64,000 bases of DNA from Alcanivoracaceae bacterium (GTDB lineage Bacteria > Pseudomonadota > Gammaproteobacteria > Pseudomonadales > Alcanivoracaceae), in assembly GCA_029212745.1 (NCBI GenBank), contig JARGOL010000002.1, positions 191 through 64,190 on the forward strand, read 5' to 3'. Position numbers and translations under genes: made by a program. Below, piece after piece: positions 1 through 7,061 of this stretch (within the stretch, counting starts at the first letter, position 1; each line of letters starts with the position of its first letter). A model generated the notes under the pieces. The model was not told the DNA's origin. It did no database searches and worked only from the letters and a program-made list of their open reading frames with translations.

Positions 1-55
1 GGCGGCCCCGAAGGGGTGAGCAACGCCGAAAAGGTGTTGCGAATCATCCCGCCCT
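1..55 (+). repeat. 55-bp direct repeat, copy A, joined to a tRNA-Ser-like 3' end
   Basis: Positions 1-55 are identical to 178-232. The unit holds a CCCC-GAA-GGGG mini-hairpin. In this copy the sequence runs on through CTCTCCGCCA (about 53-63) into a terminator, which looks like the 3' acceptor strand plus CCA of a tRNA-Ser whose body lies to the left or has been replaced by the repeat. The identity is seen directly; the tRNA origin is inference, because the T-loop region is not canonical and the 5' part lies outside the window. Confidence 0.7.
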
Positions 56-66
56 CTCCGCCATAC

Positions 67-97
67 AAAAAGGGTCCCGACAGGGGCCCTTTTTTTA
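67..97 (+). terminator. Rho-independent terminator
   Basis: A 9-bp stem (70-78 with 83-91, one G-U pair), a 4-nt loop GACA and a run of seven T. It directly follows the CCA-like end near position 63, so it probably terminates a tRNA transcript coming from the left. Confidence 0.85.
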
Positions 98-129
98 TGG
101 TGGACAGGGAGCCCTGGATGAGATCCCCC

Positions 130-232
130 CGTTCGAGCGAGCAAAGCGACGCTTTGCGAAGCAACGCCGCCCTTGGCGGCGGCCCCGAAGGGGTGAGCAA
201 CGCCGAAAAGGTGTTGCGAATCATCCCGCCCT
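130..232 (+). repeat. Palindrome-rich element carrying direct repeat copy B
   Basis: The stretch holds three consecutive hairpins: GCAAAGC/GCTTTGC (141-147 with 151-157), GCCGCC/GGCGGC (166-171 with 175-180) and CCCC-GAA-GGGG. It ends in the second 55-bp repeat copy (178-232), which lacks the CTCCGCCA tail present in copy A. I see no coding capacity I would defend: the frame running through it simply translates the repeat twice. It has the same build (stacked short palindromes, CCCGAAGGGG motif, next to a tRNA) as the element at 6570-6717. Confidence 0.65.
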
Positions 233-252
233 AAAGCGATGCCCGGCATGCC

Positions 253-879
253 CTACACATACCCCATGATGGCGATGAAGTGGCAGATACTCCCCATCAG
301 CACGAAGAAATGCCAGATGCCGTGGGCATGGTTGAGCTTGTTGATCTTGTCGAGCAGGTAAAACACCACACCGCCCGTATATGCCAGGCCTCCCCAGAGC
401 AACCAGTTATAGCCGGTGGGAGACAGCGCCCGGGCAAGCGCCTCCAGGTCAATGGAGCATGCCCAGCCCATGGCCAGGTACAGGATCATCTGTACCACCT
501 TGACCGGCGTGCCACGCAGGAATACCTCCGAGGCGATGCCCAGCAGTGCCAGGCCCCAGACCAGGGAGAGAATCAGCCAGCCGGTGGGGTCACGCATAAG
601 GACCAGGATGAACGGGGTGTAGGAGCCGGCGATGAGCAGGTAGATGCTGATATGGTCGAGGACCTTGAAGACACTCTTTACGCGCGGGATGTTAAAGCTG
701 TGGTAAAGCGTGGACATGGTGTAGAGCAGGACCAGGGTAAACCCGAAAACGCTGAAACTGACGATTCGCCAGGCATCGCCACTCTGGATGCTGACGGTCA
801 GCAGGGCGCCAAGGCCCACCAGTGCAAGCACGGCACCGACCAGGTGCGATATGGAATTCAGTCTTTCACCGTAATACAT
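253..879 (-). CDS. trhA: Hemolysin III / TrhA (PAQR-like) membrane protein
   Basis: A 208-residue, very hydrophobic protein with about seven predicted membrane helices. It begins with YYGERLNSISHLVGA, the typical start of bacterial hemolysin III family proteins. The family's conserved polar residues are present: the STLYHSF motif near residue 58, DHISIYLLIAGSYTP near 75-90 and the C-terminal HGIWHFFVLMG with a second His. In PAQR-type proteins these His/Asp residues bind a metal in the inner membrane. Bacterial TrhA has been linked to membrane-energetics and fatty-acid homeostasis; haemolysis itself is doubtful. The gene is monocistronic, on the minus strand, ending next to the left-edge repeats. 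Confidence 0.85.
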   Translation of the reverse strand: MYYGERLNSISHLVGAVLALVGLGALLTVSIQSGDAWRIVSFSVFGFTLVLLYTMSTLYHSFNIPRVKSVFKVLDHISIYLLIAGSYTPFILVLMRDPTGWLILSLVWGLALLGIASEVFLRGTPVKVVQMILYLAMGWACSIDLEALARALSPTGYNWLLWGGLAYTGGVVFYLLDKINKLNHAHGIWHFFVLMGSICHFIAIMGYV

Positions 880-932
880 GGTTTTATGATCCCGTCAGGC
901 GGCCGTGCCGCAGGCACTGGCGCAGTGCGGTG

Positions 933-1382
933 TCACCTGCCATTGGCAGCAGAGGTGTCGTCGCTGGGTGATTCGGGGGTGGGCCCTGTTTTCCTGGCGC
1001 CTGACGTACGCAGCAGGGCCAGCAATGCGTCGGTGCGGCCAGGGTGGCGTCCCTGGCGGGTGAAGCCAAGGAAGAATGCCATTCCCAGCGACTCCCAGGG
1101 GTTGTTGCGTACAGATTGCCTGAGGCCATCGCCGAAGGCATGGCGTCGCGTCTGGCGTGCCAGCAGGCTCAGCAAAACGAACACCAGGAGCAGCGGCAGC
1201 AGTGCCGCCAGGCCGGCCAGTGCGTGAGCAGCGGCTGGGCCGGCAAGCGGCGACAGCCAGAGGGTCATCGCGTTGACCAGCCAGACCAGTCCGATCACGG
1301 ATAATGCCGCTGCAGCGACGACCAGCGTCAGCAGCAATGCAGCCCGGACAAGCAGGCGAGCCATGATCCCGTCGCCAGTCAT
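933..1382 (-). CDS. Small inner-membrane protein with two helices, partner of the DUF883 protein
   Basis: About 149 residues with two strongly hydrophobic segments (about residues 8-38 and 52-75) followed by a polar, basic tail with an NNPWESLGMAFFLGF stretch. The ATG at 1382 overlaps the stop of the upstream DUF883 gene (TGATG), so the two are translationally coupled; a GTG one codon earlier and an ATG near 1364 are alternatives. The layout resembles enterobacterial yqjD-yqjE, where YqjE is a holin-like two-helix protein, but I cannot confirm homology from sequence alone. Function unknown. Confidence 0.7.
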   Translation of the reverse strand: MTGDGIMARLLVRAALLLTLVVAAAALSVIGLVWLVNAMTLWLSPLAGPAAAHALAGLAALLPLLLVFVLLSLLARQTRRHAFGDGLRQSVRNNPWESLGMAFFLGFTRQGRHPGRTDALLALLRTSGARKTGPTPESPSDDTSAANGR

Positions 1383-1720
1383 CACGACTCCCTGTCGAAC
1401 AGGCGTCCAACCAGCAGTCCGGCGATAAACACCAGGAACAGTGACAGCAGCGGGTACTGCTCGATCTTCTTTTCCAGGCTGTCGATGGTTTGCTCGCTTT
1501 TGTCCCGCGCCCGGTCGATCAGGTCGTGGCTTCGGTCGCGGGCAGCGTCCAGGGTTTCCCCCAGCTCTTTTTGCAGCTCCCGGGCAAAATCACGGGCTTC
1601 CAGCGTACGGTTTTCGGCCACGCGTCCGGCCTGACTGGCCAGCTCGCCCAGCTGTTTTTTCAGCGCGGCGATTTCCGCCTGCAATTGCTCGATGTCTTCT
1701 GCTTTGTTGTCCATGGCCAT
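1382..1720 (-). CDS. DUF883 / ElaB-YqjD family membrane-anchored protein
   Basis: A 112-residue protein in the classic DUF883 layout. A long amphipathic, coiled-coil-prone helix rich in Glu, Lys, Gln and Arg (residues about 5-88) is followed by one C-terminal membrane helix (about 90-107, PLLSLFLVFIAGLLVGRLF) and a short charged end. E. coli ElaB, YqjD and YgaM are stationary-phase proteins that attach to the inner membrane by this helix and bind ribosomes. The protein can start at 1720 or at the next Met (1714). It is coupled to the downstream two-helix membrane protein by a one-base overlap. Confidence 0.85.
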   Translation of the reverse strand: MAMDNKAEDIEQLQAEIAALKKQLGELASQAGRVAENRTLEARDFARELQKELGETLDAARDRSHDLIDRARDKSEQTIDSLEKKIEQYPLLSLFLVFIAGLLVGRLFDRES

Positions 1721-1774
1721 GCCCCCATCCAGTTCCGCTACAGGTTAGCGCGCCTTGTTCCGGGGACAAAGGGG

Positions 1775-2458
1775 CTAGCGGGCATTTTCGCCGGCTTCGT
1801 GCCAACCCTCGAGGAAAGGAATGGTGGGGACGTCGTTGATGATGATGCCAGCGCCAAGGTGGTGGCACTGCTGGGCAAGACGGTCGCTGAGGACCCCGGC
1901 ATCGGCGAGACGCAACTGCACGCCGGTCAGCTGCCGGGCCAGCGTCGCCGTGGCCGGGTCTGCCTTGAGATAGGCATCGGCATGCAGGGCGGCGAATCCG
2001 ATGGACTCCAGCAGGTGCCGGCTCATGGCAAAGCTGGCGCCGCACTGGCGTTCCTCTACCGATAACCAGGCCAGTGTGGCAGCGGTGCTGGCGCAAATGG
2101 TCTGGTAATCGCCCGCAGAGAGCGCCTGCAGACCCTCTTTCCTGTAGGTCCCGAGGGCGGATTTGACGCGGGCACGGGTGGTGGGCCCGGCCACCCCCTG
2201 CAGTGGCGGCGGCGTCTCGGCTGGCAGGATGTGCACCATATCAATGAAATCATCCGCGACGATGCCAATGCCCCGGGCGTTGAAAGGAGCAGCCTTGCGG
2301 TCGAAGTAGTGGGCCAGCGGCAGGCACAGGTATTCGGAGAGCACCAGCCAGCGGCTCAACCAGCGTGAGCGGCCGCCGGTCTGGCTGGCGTAGTAGGGCT
2401 GGCGCTCACGGTTGATGCGAATGGCGTCGCGCAGGTGGGTGCTGAAATGTGAGGGCAT
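1775..2458 (-). CDS. Conserved-looking hypothetical protein, 227 aa
   Basis: I do not recognise a family. It is a soluble-looking protein without signal peptide or clear membrane segments, starting with PSHFSTHLRDAIRINRERQPYYASQTGGRS. The middle is alanine- and leucine-rich and probably mostly helical (about 90-190). A segment IGIVADDFIDMVHILP (about 63-78) and a C-terminal IIINDVPTIPFLEGW are its most distinctive parts. It has its own transcription unit, divergent from the PEP-CTERM gene across a 293-bp region. Codon use and base composition look like the neighbours, so it is probably a genuine gene. Confidence 0.6.
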   Translation of the reverse strand: MPSHFSTHLRDAIRINRERQPYYASQTGGRSRWLSRWLVLSEYLCLPLAHYFDRKAAPFNARGIGIVADDFIDMVHILPAETPPPLQGVAGPTTRARVKSALGTYRKEGLQALSAGDYQTICASTAATLAWLSVEERQCGASFAMSRHLLESIGFAALHADAYLKADPATATLARQLTGVQLRLADAGVLSDRLAQQCHHLGAGIIINDVPTIPFLEGWHEAGENAR

Positions 2459-2667
2459 GGGCTGGCCTGATGTGGTTTGTCAGGCTGCTCAGTGAACGCC
2501 ACCGTACCGCCTGCGGCAACGGCAGGGGCGGTCGGAGGATGGTCAAAATGTGACACAGTCGATGTTCTTTACAGGGGTGTACCGGGGTGCCGGAATTACC
2601 GTCGGTTTTTTTTACAGTGATTGGTTGGTGCATTCTCAAGTGGCTGATAATAAAGCGTTTCATGAGC

Positions 2668-2683
2668 TGGCACGGTTCCTGCC
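2668..2683 (+). promoter_or_regulatory. Sigma-54 (-24/-12) promoter of the PEP-CTERM gene
   Basis: TGGCACGGTTCCTGCC matches the RpoN consensus TGGCAC-N5-TTGC at all but one consensus position, with GG and GC exactly 10 bases apart. The predicted transcript would start near 2693, leaving about 59 nt of leader before the ATG at 2752. PEP-CTERM genes in other bacteria are often driven by RpoN with the PrsK/PrsR two-component system (established knowledge). I did not find a convincing enhancer dyad in 2459-2660; the rest of that 293-bp gap holds nothing else I can name. Confidence 0.7.
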
Positions 2684-2751
2684 TGTTAACCGGCATCGCC
2701 ACTGGCTGTGCCGGGGCGAGGGGGTCAAATTCTATTGTTCAGGAGAATCAC

Positions 2752-3447
2752 ATGAGTGCTATTCGCAATGTGCTGGCAGGGATCGCCGCTACGGCAGTGT
2801 CAGCTGCCGCGTTCGCTGTACCGGTGACCGTGGATGTTGTCGGTTCCGACTTCAACAGCCCGGTGGGCGGTGCAAACATCAACTACGTCGATACCGACGG
2901 CGTTGCCGGTAATGAAGAAATTCGCTGGGGCACGGGTTCCCTGCAGAGTGGATACCGCTTTGACGCAGCCGCGCCGCCGGCATTTACCGTGGAGACCGAC
3001 ACCCAGTTCTCCCTTGGTAATTTCACCCACTTCAACTACCCGATCACGGCAGGGACAGCCATCAGTTCCGTGCAGCTGGACGTGGTGACGGACCTGACCG
3101 TGGATGGCCAGTCCATTTCCGAGGGCCCGTTCACGTTCTCGTTCCTGCACGACGAGACCACCAACGGCTGCTCGCCGCAACCGACCTGTGCCAACGATCT
3201 GATCAACCTGTCCAACCTGGTCAGCTCAGACACCTTCGCGGTAAACGGCACCACCTACACCCTGAGTCTGCTGGGCTTTGTCCAGAACGGGGTTTTCACG
3301 GAATTCTTCAGTACGCTGGAGAACCAGACCAACACCGCACAGCTGATTGCATCGTTCAGCGCGGTGACGGTGCCGGAGCCCGGTACCCTGCTGCTGCTGG
3401 GCCTTGGCCTGGCAGGTGCGGGTCTGGCGCGTCGTCGCCAGGCATAA
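2752..3447 (+). CDS. PEP-CTERM sorting-domain exported protein (choice-of-anchor-K type)
   Basis: 231 residues from the ATG at 2752, chosen because AGGAG lies 9 bases upstream and a signal peptide follows directly (about 1-22, ending AAFAVP). The mature part is beta-rich and contains GNFTHFNYPI, the hallmark I associate with choice-of-anchor-K domains. The C-terminus is a textbook PEP-CTERM tripartite signal: VPEPGT, a short hydrophobic helix (LLLLGLGLAGAGLA) and RRRQA. Such proteins are processed by exosortase and delivered to the outer surface or extracellular polysaccharide. No exosortase gene is in the window. A strong terminator follows. Confidence 0.9.
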   Translation: MSAIRNVLAGIAATAVSAAAFAVPVTVDVVGSDFNSPVGGANINYVDTDGVAGNEEIRWGTGSLQSGYRFDAAAPPAFTVETDTQFSLGNFTHFNYPITAGTAISSVQLDVVTDLTVDGQSISEGPFTFSFLHDETTNGCSPQPTCANDLINLSNLVSSDTFAVNGTTYTLSLLGFVQNGVFTEFFSTLENQTNTAQLIASFSAVTVPEPGTLLLLGLGLAGAGLARRRQA

Positions 3448-3483
3448 GCCTGTGCAGTACTGACCGGATTATTCGGTCACCGG

Positions 3484-3516
3484 AAAGCGCGACAATCCCA
3501 TTGTCGCGCTTTTTTT
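3484..3516 (+). terminator. Rho-independent terminator
   Basis: A 13-bp perfect stem (AAAGCGCGACAAT with ATTGTCGCGCTTT), a CCC loop and a seven-T run, 37 bp after the PEP-CTERM stop. It also abuts the 3' end of the convergent deacetylase gene. Confidence 0.95.
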
Positions 3517-4423
3517 ATGCCTGTTGCAGAAGCCGCCAGGCCTGTTCGATAACCAGGGCATGGCGGCGCGCCAGTGCCTGCCGGTCATCGTCGTAGCCCC
3601 CACCAATTACCGTGGCAACCGGGACGCCTGCCTGCCTGCACTGCCTGATCACCAGCCGTTCGCGTTCGGCAATGGCGCCTTCGCTGACTGCCAGCAAACC
3701 CAGCGGATCACCGGCATAGACATCCACGCCGGCATCGTAAAGTACGAGGTCAGGCTGGACGGCCTCAAGGCATTGGCCCAGCGTGCGCCGGACAGTACCC
3801 AGGTAGGCGTCATCGGCCAGGCCGCGCTCAAGTCCGATATCCAGGTCGCTGTTGTGTTTGCGCACCGGAAAGTTTTTCTCGCAGTGGATTGAGCAGGTAT
3901 ACGCACGCGGTTCGTCCGCCAGTATGGCGGCGGTGCCATCGCCCTGGTGCACATCGCAGTCGAAGATCAGCAGGCGTCGCACGCGGTTGCTGGCCAGCAA
4001 CGCCCTGGCAGTCACCGCCAGATCATTGATGACGCAAAAGCCGGCGCCATAATCGTAATGGGCGTGATGGGTACCACCGGCCAGATGACAGGCAATGCCG
4101 TGCTTGAGGGCCAACTGGGCGGTCAGGAGCGTGCCCGTGGGGGCCAGCAGCGTGCGCCTGACCAGTCCCTCACTGAACGGCAGGCCGATGCGTCTTAGCG
4201 CCCTGGCGGAAAGTGTGCCATTGATGAAGGCACTGACGTATTCCGGGCAGTGCGCCTGGCGCAGCAGGGCGGGGCGAGCGCGTCCCGGCCGGAAGGTGTT
4301 TGCCGGCGTGGCAATGCCTTTGTCCTGCAGGTGGGAGAGTAACAGCCCGAATTTTTCCATCGGGAAACGGTGTTCGCCGGGAAACGGATAGCTGTATTCC
4401 GGGTGCGTGACCAAAGGCAGCAT
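3515..4423 (-). CDS. Histone-deacetylase-superfamily (AcuC-like) deacetylase
   Basis: 302 residues, the usual size for bacterial class II HDAC-like deacetylases. The zinc-hydrolase signature is complete: THHAHYDYGAGFCVINDLA (paired catalytic His), IFDCDVHQGDGTA (metal-binding Asp-x-His) and DAGVDVYAGDPLG (third metal Asp). Likely activity is removal of acyl groups from small molecules, polyamines or proteins; the substrate cannot be read from sequence. The ATG at 4423 overlaps the stop of the upstream oxidoreductase (TGATG), so the two are translationally coupled; an earlier in-frame Met would lie deep inside that gene. Confidence 0.9.
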   Translation of the reverse strand: MLPLVTHPEYSYPFPGEHRFPMEKFGLLLSHLQDKGIATPANTFRPGRARPALLRQAHCPEYVSAFINGTLSARALRRIGLPFSEGLVRRTLLAPTGTLLTAQLALKHGIACHLAGGTHHAHYDYGAGFCVINDLAVTARALLASNRVRRLLIFDCDVHQGDGTAAILADEPRAYTCSIHCEKNFPVRKHNSDLDIGLERGLADDAYLGTVRRTLGQCLEAVQPDLVLYDAGVDVYAGDPLGLLAVSEGAIAERERLVIRQCRQAGVPVATVIGGGYDDDRQALARRHALVIEQAWRLLQQA

Positions 4424-5544
4424 CAGGCGGTCCCCTCCAGCAGGGCAGCACACCGCTCGCCGATGGCCAGTGATGCGGTCAGCCCCGGTGACTCGATGCC
4501 GAAAAGCTGGACAAGGCCGGGGACACCGTTTTCCGTCGGTCCCTGGATGACAAAATCATTGACCGGCGCACCGCCCTGAAACGCCTTGGGCCGGATCCCG
4601 GCCCAGGCTGGCTGCAGACGTGCCGGGTCAATGCCAGGGAAATACCGGGCAACCGCCGCAGCGAACACGGCGCGGCGATGTTCGTCAGCGCGGTAATCCA
4701 CGCGCTCGGTCCAGACCACGTCGGGGCCGAAGCGGGCACTGCCAGTGGTGTCCAGGGTCAGGTGGATGCCCAGGCCGTGCCGCTCAGGCAGGGGATAAAC
4801 CAGTGTCTGGCACGGCGGCCTGCCGGCGAGGGAAAAATAGTTGCCTTTGGCCCAACGGGTTTCGGGGATGGCAGCCGCTGGCAGGCCATCGATGTTCCGC
4901 GCCACCTCGCTGGCAAACAGGCCGGCCGCATTGACCAGGCGTGCGGCCATAATGACCTGGTCGCCCTCATCGTCCGTGAAGCTGACGCGGAAACGGTGGG
5001 CGTCCCGGTCTGCGTGCAGGAACCGGGCGCCGCAGGCGATGATGCCACCCCTGTCACGGATATCCTGTTGCAGGCAGGCAAGGTAGGCGTGGCTGTCGAT
5101 GATGCCGGTGGCTGGCGAGTGCAGGGCCGTCGTGGCCATGATCCCCGGGACCTGTTGGCGAAGCTGGTCGGTGGTGACCAGCGTTAATCCGGTGACGCCA
5201 TTACTGATGCCCTGCTCGAGCAACGCGTGGAGCCTGTCGATACCGTCAGCATTGTCGGTGACCACCAGCTTGCCGCAGCGGCGCGTGGTGATGCCTCGGC
5301 CTGCGCAGTATTCATAGAGAAGCTGGCTGCCACGCACGCACAATTGTGCCTTGAGGCTGTCAGAGGGGTAGTAGAAGCCGGCATGGATCACCTCGCTGTT
5401 GCGTGAGGATGTGTGCTGGCCGGGCGCGCGCTCACTTTCCAGGACGGCAACGTCGAGTCCCGCCAGGGCCAGGGCGCGGGCAATGCAAAGCCCGGCGGCG
5501 CCGGCGCCGATGACGAGCGCATCTACGTAGGGGTGGTCGGGCAT
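4423..5544 (-). CDS. FAD-dependent oxidoreductase, L-2-hydroxyglutarate oxidase-like
   Basis: 373 residues of the DAO/GlpD fold. An N-terminal dinucleotide-binding VIGAGAAGLCIARALA with the distal acidic residue (VLESE) is followed by SEVIHAGFYYPSDSLKA, typical of the L-2-hydroxyglutarate dehydrogenase/LhgO branch, and a C-terminal FGIESPGLTASLAIG that closes the FAD site. Enzymes of this branch oxidise L-2-hydroxyacids and feed electrons to the quinone pool. The start at 5544 gives a standard N-terminus just before the FAD motif; the longer reading to 5619 would run into the Fur-like box upstream. Coupled to the downstream deacetylase. Confidence 0.85.
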   Translation of the reverse strand: MPDHPYVDALVIGAGAAGLCIARALALAGLDVAVLESERAPGQHTSSRNSEVIHAGFYYPSDSLKAQLCVRGSQLLYEYCAGRGITTRRCGKLVVTDNADGIDRLHALLEQGISNGVTGLTLVTTDQLRQQVPGIMATTALHSPATGIIDSHAYLACLQQDIRDRGGIIACGARFLHADRDAHRFRVSFTDDEGDQVIMAARLVNAAGLFASEVARNIDGLPAAAIPETRWAKGNYFSLAGRPPCQTLVYPLPERHGLGIHLTLDTTGSARFGPDVVWTERVDYRADEHRRAVFAAAVARYFPGIDPARLQPAWAGIRPKAFQGGAPVNDFVIQGPTENGVPGLVQLFGIESPGLTASLAIGERCAALLEGTA

Positions 5545-5615
5545 GGCGGCGATTCTAGCATGGAGACCGCGGTGCGCATGCGGCTTGAAGCGCGGACTGG
5601 CAATCATTAACTGTT

Positions 5616-5634
5616 GCAAGCCATTATCATTTGC
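5616..5634 (+). promoter_or_regulatory. Fur-box-like operator upstream of bfd
   Basis: GCAAGCCATTATCATTTGC agrees with the 19-bp Fur consensus GATAATGATAATCATTATC at about 12 of 19 positions on either strand, including the ATTATCATT core. It lies 36 bp upstream of bfd and also between bfd and the divergent oxidoreductase. bfd is a classic iron-repressed Fur target, which supports the assignment. Confidence 0.6.
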
Positions 5635-5669
5635 AGCATAATGACGCCGTTATCCGAGGGAAAAACCGC

Positions 5670-5891
5670 ATGATTGTTTGTCTCTGCAAAGGTGTGAATG
5701 ACCACAGTATCCGTGACGCGGTGGCCCGGGGCTGCGCCTCTGTGAGCGACCTGCGCCGGGAGCTTGGCGTGGCAAGCCAGTGCGCCAAATGCGCGCGCTG
5801 TGCACGGGAAGTACTGGATGACGCCCTCACCGAAATGCGCGCTGCTGAACTGCAGGCGGCGCCAGGCATGTTCTGCCCCCAGCCCGCCTGA
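5670..5891 (+). CDS. bfd: Bacterioferritin-associated ferredoxin
   Basis: 73 residues starting MIVCLCKGV. The four [2Fe-2S] ligands of the Bfd fold are present with canonical spacing: Cys4, Cys6, Cys38 and Cys41. Bfd docks on bacterioferritin and reduces its stored Fe(III) so that iron is released into the cytosol when the cell is starved. The family core ends near residue 60; the last dozen residues (AAPGMFCPQPA) are a short tail. The gene sits behind a Fur-like box and 80 bp before bfr, the standard pairing. Confidence 0.95.
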   Translation: MIVCLCKGVNDHSIRDAVARGCASVSDLRRELGVASQCAKCARCAREVLDDALTEMRAAELQAAPGMFCPQPA

Positions 5892-5971
5892 TCCCCGCGT
5901 CGCTGCTTGCCCGGTGGGCCGGCATTGCGCACACTGTCGCCTCTGCTTGATTGCAAACAGGAGTGTCTGCC

Positions 5972-6448
5972 ATGAAAGGCAATGACAAGGTTATCGCGTA
6001 CCTGAACCAGGCGCTGGCCAATGAGCTGGTGGCCATCAACCAGTATTTCCTGCATGCGCGCATGTACAAGGACTGGGGCCTGAAAGCCCTGGCCGACAAG
6101 GAATACGAAGAATCCATCGACGAGATGAAACATGCCGATGCCCTGGTGGAACGTATCCTTTTCCTCGAGGGCCTGCCCAATCTGCAGGACCTGGGAAAGC
6201 TGCTGATCGGCGAGAATACCCGCGAGATGCTTGAGTGTGATCTCAAGCTGGAACTCAAGGCCGTGCCGGATCTGCGCGAAGGCATCAAGTATTGCGAGGG
6301 TGTGCAGGACTATGTGTCCAGGGATCTGTTGGCGGACATCCTTGAAAGCGAGGAAGAGCACATCGACTGGCTGGAGACGCAGCTGAGCCTGATCGACAAG
6401 GTTGGCCTGGAAAACTACCTGCAGAAGCAGATGGAAAGTGCCGATTGA
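5972..6448 (+). CDS. bfr: Bacterioferritin
   Basis: 158 residues, the usual length. All di-iron ferroxidase ligands are in register with E. coli Bfr: Glu18, Glu51, His54, Glu94, Glu127 and His130. The haem-ligating Met52 is also present, so this is a haem-binding Bfr subunit. It forms the 24-mer iron-storage shell in the cytoplasm; Bfd, encoded just upstream, is its electron donor. The ATG at 5972 has a good AGGAG 8 bases upstream, whereas the in-frame Met further up has none. Confidence 0.97.
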   Translation: MKGNDKVIAYLNQALANELVAINQYFLHARMYKDWGLKALADKEYEESIDEMKHADALVERILFLEGLPNLQDLGKLLIGENTREMLECDLKLELKAVPDLREGIKYCEGVQDYVSRDLLADILESEEEHIDWLETQLSLIDKVGLENYLQKQMESAD

Positions 6449-6550
6449 GCCGCACCGCTTGACTCGGCAAAAGGCTTTCGGAATAATGCGCAGCCTCTTG
6501 GGGCGGCAAGCCTCAGGAGACGGAAGCAGGAATGTTTCCAGCGTGTTCAA

Positions 6551-6717
6551 GCGCCCGTAGCTCAGCTGGGCGTAGCCGGAACAAGAAAGCATTGCTTTCG
6601 CCGGCGAAGCGCCCTCGCGATACCGCGCGAGGGCCGGTCCCGAAGGGGAGCGTCAGCAGTGCGCAGCACTGCCAGGGCGTGAAGCTTCTCCGGGGTCGAT
6701 GCATGCTGACAAGTTAA
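6551..6717 (+). repeat. Partial tRNA-Arg copy plus palindromic element inserted ahead of the tRNA
   Basis: 6551-6569 repeats exactly the first 19 nt of the tRNA-Arg that begins at 6718 (acceptor 5' strand and start of the D arm). After that the sequence diverges into about 148 bp of stacked small palindromes (GAAAGC-ATT-GCTTTC, CCCTCGCG/CGCGAGGG, TCCC-GAA-GGGGA, CAGTGC/GCACTG). The element then ends precisely at the full-length tRNA. It has the same style as the left-edge repeat. The fragment cannot fold as a tRNA. The duplication is seen directly; a mobile or tRNA-targeting origin is inference. Confidence 0.75.
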
Positions 6718-6794
6718 GCGCCCGTAGCTCAGCTGGATAGAGCGTCTGGCTACGAACCAGAAGGTCGGAGGTTCGACTCCTTCCGGGCGCGCCA
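6718..6794 (+). tRNA. tRNA-Arg (anticodon ACG)
   Basis: 77 nt with encoded CCA. The acceptor GCGCCCG pairs with CGGGCGC, followed by discriminator G. The D stem is GCTC/GAGC. The anticodon stem TCTGG/CCAGA encloses loop CTACGAA, giving anticodon ACG (A34 normally edited to inosine, reading CGU/CGC/CGA). The T arm is GGAGG-TTCGACT-CCTTC. It is directly preceded by the palindromic element and followed 6 nt later by a terminator. Confidence 0.97.
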
Positions 6795-6800
6795 ACAGGA

Positions 6801-6830
6801 AAAGGGCCGGCATTTGCCGGCCCTTTTTTT
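6801..6830 (+). terminator. Rho-independent terminator of tRNA-Arg
   Basis: A stem AAAGGGCCGGC / GCCGGCCCTTT with a short ATTT loop and a seven-T run, immediately after the tRNA CCA. Confidence 0.93.
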
Positions 6831-7061
6831 ATGCCCCGTTTTTGTGCCCCGTTTCTATTTCACCGCTCCCAGCCGATGACTGCCTCCCATGCTGGCGTCA
6901 TAGCCGCCCAGCAGGCCGCGTGTATGGCCGTGTGCCGGGCGATTGCCGGTTTTCATAACTGACAGTTATGTACACGCCGCCAACATAGCCAATGCGTCTT
7001 ACCAATTCGGCCGGTTCAGGCGTATCAATAAAAGGAGGCATAAAGCACACGGGAGCGACGC

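Noticed and set aside
16-234. A 72-codon frame through the left-edge repeats
   Set aside because: It merely translates the 55-bp repeat twice and a terminator hairpin in between; no plausible start signal.
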